DNA of 34,769 nt from Sphaeroforma sirkka. Its lineage: Eukaryota; Opisthokonta; Ichthyosporea; Ichthyophonida. The stretch spans positions 47,501 through 82,269 of the forward strand of contig LUCW03002339.1 of assembly GCA_001586965.3 (NCBI GenBank), given 5' to 3'. Shown one piece after another: positions 28,244-34,769 of this stretch. A program made the translations under genes and the position numbers. Position 1 is the stretch's first letter; the number at the start of each line of letters is the position of its first letter. The notes under the pieces are model-generated. The model was given only the letters and a program-made list of their open reading frames with translations. It did no database searches and was not told the origin of the DNA.

Positions 28244-31200
28244 TCATATGAATTGGATTGGGCTGTTATCTTCGTTGGCTACATCTCGGATGTAGCTGTA
28301 CCTCGTCAGCACTATATCATTTTTGCTGAGCTCCAACGGTGCCCCACTGTAGTGTACCGAAGTCGTGAAACAGAATGAGATTTAAAAACAATGTAAATTC
28401 GAATCGCACCGAGCTCGATCGATTGTACCAGACTTATAATTTACAAGGACAAAATACATCGTCAGCATGATACTGCTTACAAAGACAAACGACACACGTA
28501 TCGCCATCAAGCGATACAATCGTGGAATCATGCAATGATGCGACCAGCATCAATATTAGAAAAATAAATGATACGAGCAAGGGAGCGACAAAATATGAGT
28601 TAGCGGGGAGGAATATGATACACACACAAGGTCTATCCAATAGATGCTCTCAAGTCTATTTTCTAGGGTCACGTTATAATCAAAACCATGTAGCCTATTG
28701 AAACACAAAATAAACAGCATCGTCACGTACTCCTCAAGTGGTACATCCAGATCTTCCAAAACTTTACAGAAGACTGGCCTGTTGAGTTCTGGCGGAACAG
28801 CGGTCACTGTTGTTGGGTGAGAAAGCGAATCAGGAAGTCAATGGTGCAATTTCTGTGGTTTCACGGGTGCAGGAATGGAGAGCCTAACATGCAAGTACTT
28901 CGCTATCAACAGATTTTAGCGACAACGGTGTCACCACATACTCCTATGAAAAGCGGTTCAGCTATAATCTAGCAATCTAACACGCCGTGTACATTCAGAA
29001 TGCGTGTCGTGGAAATGCCCTGATACACGAAATTGTAGGTTTAAATAGGTAGGTGAAAATATGTAGGTTAAATAGCCGAGGTAGAGCTCAACTGATGGCA
29101 CACACAAGCATGAAGAAGAATGGGAAAGGCCGTATTGTCGATAACGCACCCATTTCATCTCGCTGGAGTGGATCATTTGGCAAAAGAGATATAAATGCGT
29201 CGTCTAGTGCCTTCCTTTCGATTTCTGCGTACCTGCAATAAAAATTCATCAGCCAATGATTTACTACGCATTCTAAAATATATGCGATCTGAAAACCTGT
29301 AAACACGGTCATATAATTGACCATGAGAGTACATGTCATTCGGTAGAGCATAGAACTGCCAAATGTTAATTCTATGGCTGTCCAACAGTCCCTACCAGCA
29401 CATGTAGCCATGGCCCCAGTTACTACACGGATGAAACAAAACAAGCTACGTGCTAATACTGATAACAAACAAAGGGTGCCCCTTCTCTCACTGTCCGGTT
29501 TAAAAGATGAGAGTACAAACCCCAGGGCGAACATAATAGGTAATCAATAGCATGATAGCGGACCTTTGCAAGTGTAACATAGAATGATAAGTTGCACGGT
29601 CACAACCGGTGTGTAAAAGACGCCCTTACGAGACTCGCACTTAGAACCAAACGCCCACAAAGCAACGGCTCAGCGGTGATAAGTGTACGTGGATCCACAT
29701 CGTATGCTACACGCACATAGGTTGTGCATTCACAGTAGACAAGTTAATATACACACCGTCGAAAGCGACAGGGGCAAGCACATATCACATACTTCTGAGC
29801 CACTTCGAATTCCTTATCCGATAATCGATTTCGTAACGTCTCATTTTGTAGTATGTACAAAGCGTGTTCCTCGATCTGAAAGAAAAGGTTGCAGCAAATT
29901 TATACGGATGCGTCTATAGAGCGGCACAAGCTTATAAGAATAATACAACACCCAAAGGGACGCACGACAATACACATACAAAACTTAGCATAGCAATCCC
30001 CACGCACCTTCCATAGTCGGGTCCGTAAGTAGCTGCTCACGAGGTATCGTAACCGCTCAATTTCTTTCATATATAGTTGTGCTATAAATAGATTCGCCAC
30101 GTTTGCCGTACCTGCAGCCTGTACATTTTCCTCCTGCACCAGGCGTAAACCAAAACCATGGAAGGTGAGAAAACGCACTCGAATGGGAACGATTGAAGCA
30201 CATATGGAGAATTTGTATGCTGTGCGAACGTACGTTGTGAACAGTACCCGGAAGGTGTTGCTACATTTTCGGAGTAGCGATGTAAAGTGTAGGCAGCCAT
30301 TTGTGCGACAAATACCTCGCTTTGCAAGACTTTCAATTTCTCAAGGTCAGCTACGGCACAACATATGGTGTGGATGCAGGTGCGTGGTTTGCACCATTGA
30401 CTGTGATATAGTGGTACGGTACGTACCTGTGATTTGATTTGCTCAATTACATCGTCCACCAGATCATCTCTGTATGACAAGATTTCGGGGGTCGCCTTCT
30501 CATTGATTAGGGCCTGTGGCCAATATAGGGGTTTGTTTGGTTGGAACGAGCGCTCAATGCAGTATAGATCCATATCATACGGGCACTTACATTTGTCGGT
30601 AGAATTTGTAAGTGAACAGCAGCGCTGCGACTCTTCAATACAAAAGTAGACCAAGAGCGTATATATCGTAATTTCAGACTACATATAGTACTAAAGTCGT
30701 GAGCAGGAACAGAGAGACAGACTAATTCAAAAACTGAAAGAAACACAGTACTAAGCGAGTACTGATATATATAGCAAAGTGGGTAAGAAAATCAGAATAA
30801 AACAAGGTGCCGTACCCACCAATTCTTGAAATAAGTTGCGTTAGATCTGGTCAGACTACGTATCGTATGTGGGAAGTTGCAGAGGAATTGTACATAGAGT
30901 GTGCCAAGTTCCTGTCGTAATACACTTTAGCTACTAGTAGATGGTGTGAAACCAAAGAATTTTTACCCGGAGGGGCTGACTTAAAATATAATTTAAATCA
31001 GACTATGTGATACATTGCAATGAGCGATATGTGCATCTTTGGAACTACATACGTCAACACACCTAAAAAAACGCACACGCACACACTCACAAACACACAC
31101 AGACATACGCATATATATTTATATATATATATATCAAGACATATACATATAATATGCACATATAAATACATACGTATGCATACATCAGGTATAATATAAA

Positions 31201-31253
31201 AGCACGCACACGTACGCACACACACACACGCACATCACACGCACACAATATGT

Positions 31254-31322
<69 letters not shown>

Positions 31323-31323
31323 T

Positions 31324-31389
<66 letters not shown>

Positions 31390-32241
31390 TTACATATATA
31401 TATATATAATATATTATAATTATACATGCGTATAATATATAATAATATATAATAATAATATATATATAATAATAATATATGCATATATCATTAAATATAA
31501 TATATACATGCATATACACGCACACACGCATCATCATCAATATATGTATATATATATGTATAAGGTAATAACACATGTTTAAATGTACTATACATGCATA
31601 AAACAGATTTTCGCGCACACGCACACACGTACAAACACGGACACACACACGTGTTGACATGTATGGCCAATGTATGTGTGTATGTCATATATGCGTATGC
31701 ATGTATGTATGTATGTATATACGGCAATGTAAGTATGTACATGCGTATGTATGTATACATATACGCATATATACACATATGCACTAACTTGCATCAACGC
31801 GCACAAACATACTTGCCATGCGACGCTATGCTATGTGCCTATATATAGTCTCACAAGTACAATGAAAAAGATGATAGAGCTGTGAGCATAGGTATAGACT
31901 CGTACTCACAATGATGAAGTTAATATCTACACGCGGATAGAGCCTACTTACGTGTGTAACACGAGAATCAAGAATATGTAGTGAATACCATAGGTAAATT
32001 GTCAATATATACACAGCGCAAAAGTTGTTGCATGGTAAGTGCATAGAATGTATGTGTGATATGAATTAAGTATATATACGACATAAAATCGAACAGGTAG
32101 CGTGTTCAAGTATCTCAGTCAGTTAACTTTTATATAACAGACCTGAATGAAGGCCTCGAGTTCCTTCTGCATATCATCGTCTCCCGCATCTTGCTCCACA
32201 GAGTCGATTAGATCGTCAACATCGGCAACATCACCCATCAT
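28244..32241 (-). CDS. SLD5: DNA replication complex GINS subunit SLD5 (GINS4), split gene
   Basis: SLD5 is one of four GINS subunits of the CMG replicative helicase (Cdc45-MCM-GINS). Exons, minus strand: 32143-32241, 30427-30513, 30008-30133, 29793-29875, 29150-29232, 28731-28806, one uncertain exon at about 28481-28694, and 28244-28311. Junctions are GT-AG and phases agree. Signature parts: MMGDVADVDDLIDSVEQ (start), LINEKATPEILSYRDDLVDD (A domain), EIERLRYLVSSYLRTRLWK (the SLD5 hallmark helix), LSDKEFEVAQKYAEIERKAL, VTAVPPELNRPVFCKVLEDL (B domain), and the C-terminus LTRYSYIRDVANEDNSPIQF-Ile. The total of about 230 residues agrees with animal SLD5 (about 223). The penultimate exon is ambiguous: 28624-28694 fits phase, but 28481-28520 (IVSLDGDTCVV, donor GTAAGC) resembles the family better. 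It looks intact. Confidence 0.88.
31060..31800. repeat. Large AT/CA/TATG microsatellite block inside SLD5 intron 1
   Basis: (CA)n-type DNA at 31070-31110 and 31200-31250, then about 230 bp of nearly pure (TA)n with AATA interruptions at 31257-31490, then CA- and ATGT-type repeats up to 31800. Open frames here give only Tyr-Ile repeats and are not genes. The block lies wholly inside the 1,629 bp first intron (30514-32142). Confidence 0.95.
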
Positions 32242-32286
32242 GAGGTACACAAGGGTGTTGGATTTATGGACGTTTGTAATGCTTTA

Positions 32287-32428
32287 ACGTTATTGGATCT
32301 ATAAGAGTTAAAATAATCCTCTTATGTTATTAGGCTGATGATTGTATATACTTCGTTACGTTATTGGATTTATAAGGGTTGAAATAATCCTCTTATGTCA
32401 TTGGGTTGATGATTGTATATACTTTGTT
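32287..32428. repeat. 71 bp tandem duplication upstream of the SLD5 start codon
   Basis: ACGTTATTGGAT.TATAAG.G begins at 32287 and 32358; both copies share AATAATCCTCTTATGT and GATGATTGTATATACTT. The pair ends about 190 bp and begins about 45 bp upstream of the SLD5 ATG, so it occupies the promoter or 5' UTR. Confidence 0.85.
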
Positions 32429-32556
32429 TCAATGTACAACGAGGTAGTTTGTATAGTGATTGCTCAAGTCGAAGTATATGCGATCCCATGGTTCCTACAG
32501 TGAAATCTTAATAGTTATATAGCACAACTGTTCAGCATAGCGAGTATGTCTGCGTT

Positions 32557-32958
32557 GTGGATAGTATGCGATATATACCATGCAAGCATACATACAAGAC
32601 ACACTTCTACCACAAAGTAAATCGACGTTATTTTGTTCCTTCTCCCTACATAAATAAACACAAGATCACTAATCAGTCATCATCAGCCAGCCTTATTTTG
32701 GCGGGCTTTAGCACAGTTAAGCATTTCGGTACTATCCTCACAGAATCCTGCGTTGGGCTGACTTGTGAGCGCAACTGCACATTGCTGTCACTGAAGAAGG
32801 AAATTCTCTCTCTAGTCCAACGTCCTCTACGTTTTCTATATGCATCGGTACGGTTTCTATTTGCCGAGGCCAATATTCTATATGCTGAGGTACGTTTCCT
32901 ATATGCCGAAGTATTTACGTTTTCCGGTTTCCGAGGATTATTTGTAGGTACCATGTGA
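32557..32958 (+). other. Open frame with four 21 bp repeats, function unknown
   Basis: Both strands are open over much of 32673-32958. The plus strand contains RFLYASV, RFLFAEA, NILYAEV and RFLYAEV; the minus strand reads TSAYRKR-type heptads. Since the repeat keeps both strands open, the frames may be a by-product of the repeat. No upstream exon or promoter is evident. It sits between SLD5 and the next gene. Confidence 0.25.
32830..32913 (+). repeat. 21 bp minisatellite, four copies
   Basis: Units start at 32830, 32851, 32872 and 32893 with pattern CGTTTCTATATGCCGAGGTA and few differences. The period equals that of the unrelated minisatellite at 24831. Confidence 0.9.
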
Positions 32959-33179
32959 CTCTCTGAGCGGTCAAATTGATAGGGCGCAAATATTTTGGAG
33001 CCGAATCTTTGGGTGTAATGCAATTGAGTGCTCATACGGCTATGGATGACACAGGATTAGGAGTAAACATTTCTCTCTGGGTATAAGCCATCAAGCGTGC
33101 TTGTTGTGTATACGGGTTAGGCTACACACGCATACACTCAGTTGCATACAGTCACGCACGTACGCACACAACTGCCATC

Positions 33180-33431
33180 ATGGGGGACCGTTACAACAAC
33201 AACCGAAATAACAACTATAGCAACTATAACAACAACAATTACAACAGCCATCAGAACAGAGCGCATTTCTCAGCTGCAGCCGCCGTTAGCAATAGTCAAC
33301 CAGTAGAAGTTGTAGACATCCCAGGTGTAAATAATGAACCCGTTAAATACGTCGAGATCGATGGTCTGTCACATATATATATATCAACACGTACGTACGG
33401 CGTATGTCCAGCCAATAATATGTCAATGTAA
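33180..33431 (+). CDS. First exon of an unidentified gene with an Asn-rich N-terminus
   Basis: The ATG at 33180 (context CATCATGGGG) opens MGDRYNNNRNNNYSNYNNNN, an Asn/Tyr low-complexity start, then a short Ala run and SQPVEVVDIPGVNNEPVKYV-Glu-Ile-Asp-Gly, which looks like ordinary folded protein. The exon probably ends at a donor in the next 60 bp: GATG/GTCTGT at about 33363 or ACAC/GTACGT at about 33391. After that the frame enters TA repeats and stops. The rest of the gene would lie beyond the window. It points away from SLD5, about 940 bp from its ATG. The C-terminal motif does not identify a family for me. Confidence 0.45.
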   Translation: MGDRYNNNRNNNYSNYNNNNYNSHQNRAHFSAAAAVSNSQPVEVVDIPGVNNEPVKYVEIDGLSHIYISTRTYGVCPANNMSM

Positions 33432-34769
33432 TAATAATATAATATATAATAATGCTGGCACTTTTACGTAGCTAACGCGACGCACGCGCATCGTTGTGTA
33501 TGTGTGTAACCTTAACCAGCGCCAATAACTAATAATAATAATATCATGCGCGCGCACTTGCGGTTTAATACTGGCAGCTAATCCGTAATAGCAATGTGTG
33601 TCCATGTGGGATATCAATATCGTAATAATGTAATGGCGAAGCCGTAATATCAGCAAAAGCGCTTCTGCGCACATCGATATGTCATGTATGTGGCGAAAAC
33701 AATATGTAATGTCGGCTTCAATATTAACAACCTTATCAGCCATGTAATATGCCAGCCATCGTTGAGTTGGATGTCGTACTGCGGTAGCCTGTCTGTAATG
33801 TGTATCAATAGGATAATATCAATGTTAATGGCTCAAATTCTTCTTTTGCGCGCATGTATGGATGTTGTTAGATTAGCCGCCCGCATGCGCGGTAAAAGCG
33901 CCAAGTAACGAATTACGTTTTCTGGCCGCGCCGTATCTGCCATGTATGTAGTATTATATCAACCATGGATAATAATATAATGGTTGAGAATATATGGGTT
34001 AGTAATATCAATATGGGTTAATAATAACATGTCGCGTTTATCCACAATAATAATATCAGCCAGCCAGCATATATGTTTAATAATATGTCGGATAATGGAT
34101 GGGAATGTACATGCATTGTGTAATATTGTGTTTGTGCGTGGTATTAGTATGATATGTGGATAAATTACGTACTGTACGTTTCGTATATTCAGCACGTATG
34201 CATGCGTTCAACATGTACTGACGCAGGCGTGCGTGCGTGCGTGCGGCAACACGTGGATGCATGCGTAGCCTTGTTTGATGCGGCCATGCGCGTATGGGTT
34301 GTACCGCAATTCATTATGTTTGCGTACTGTCTTAATACAGATATGCGCAAACGCATTGCGCCTGGAGCCGCACGCACGCATGCACGTATAAGATGGCGTA
34401 ATATGTTTATGTATGCGTGCGTAATATCATGGCGCGGATGCGGCAGCAATAATGTGGTGTAATAATAGCAGTAATATGATGAAAATGGATGATCGTATGT
34501 GGATTGCATCGCCAATGTAAAATTGTAATAATGTACATATGTGTGTTTATGAGATTAACTACATGGCCCAGTAATAATAATAATATGGGTTAATATATGT
34601 ATGCATGTATATGTATGTATATATATATAATAATAATATATGATTGATTTTGCATGAGCCACACTTTTTGCACACACACTGTATAGCCAGCAATGTGTAG
34701 TAGCTATAGAGTGTTAATGTGTATGTGGACCATATGCATTTACGTATGTTAATATGTATAGCATATATA
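33432..34769. repeat. Low-complexity DNA: TAATAAT, TATG and GCGTGCGT words
   Basis: Dense short repeats of AATAATAAT, ATGTATGTATG and (GTGC)n, with many CpG and ATGCGC words, differ in composition from the rest of the window. No frame has protein-like character. It may be a long intron or intergenic DNA next to the Asn-rich exon. Confidence 0.6.

Noticed and set aside
30082-30111. A 30 bp intron in SLD5 exon 3 (GTACGG...TATAG)
   Set aside because: The stretch is open and in frame; reading through gives good family length before the ERLRY helix, and 30 bp is too short for a safe intron call.
30316-30339. A possible 24 bp microexon (KLKVLQSE) in SLD5 between exons 2 and 3
   Set aside because: It has usable splice sites and the right phase, but joining exon 2 directly to the GAGGAAAAT exon matches the family's spacing (EQ...EEN) better.
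31185-31660. Long open frames of alternating Tyr and Ile
   Set aside because: They are translations of the TA microsatellite.

Overview
This window is eukaryotic nuclear DNA. It carries a split gene with GT-AG introns (the GINS subunit SLD5, 28.2-32.2 kb, minus strand), a chromodomain Ty3/gypsy retrotransposon, a DIRS-type reverse transcriptase, many microsatellites, and long stretches without intact reading frames. The lineage cannot be fixed from the sequence. An intron-rich protist, early-branching fungus or animal would all fit. No bacterial features (operons, Shine-Dalgarno sites, CRISPR, tRNA clusters) are present.

Layout. 1-1740: decayed DIRS-like RT/RNase H, minus strand, running off the left edge. 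1741-4930: no intact gene; a 397 bp tandem duplication and several minus-strand exon-like segments of an unrecognised gene. 4934-14370: a rearranged chromodomain Ty3/gypsy element. A plus-strand 5' half (LTR, leader, gag) runs into an inverted 5' half of a second copy (RT start, protease, gag, leader, LTR). The terminal base of that inverted LTR is joined directly to a plus-strand integrase C-terminus and chromodomain, then a polypurine tract and 3' LTR. A further polypurine tract plus LTR follows. The outward-facing LTR ends all abut TA/TG microsatellites. 14374-18180: decayed, unrecognised genes on both strands, with in-frame stops, interrupted by a fragment of a second, related gypsy element. 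18477-19600: a degenerate tandem array of about 230 bp units whose translation is conserved between units. 19600-23400: more unrecognised coding-like remnants on both strands, a Lys/Ala/Pro-rich protein broken at a poly-A run, and two tandem duplications. 23402-24129: a Ulp1/SENP-like (C48) cysteine protease domain, minus strand, with one frame change. 24130-28240: almost empty, with short exon-like pieces and a 21 bp minisatellite. 28244-32241: SLD5 (GINS4), whose 1.6 kb first intron holds a very large AT/CA microsatellite block. 32287-33180: short tandem repeats between SLD5 and a plus-strand gene that starts at 33180 with an Asn-rich N-terminus. 33430-34769: low-complexity TAA/TATG/CpG-rich DNA, possibly an intron of that gene.

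How it fits together. Only two host genes can be argued as live: SLD5, a replication-helicase (CMG) component, and the start of the Asn-rich gene. They are divergently oriented about 0.94 kb apart. The rest is mobile-element DNA and decaying coding sequence. The strongest candidates for something unusual are the LTR-end-to-integrase junction with converging 5' halves, the association of LTR ends with TA repeats, and the block of unidentified decayed genes at 14.4-22.4 kb. That block could be an endogenous virus or another large selfish element, but I recognise no hallmark gene in it.
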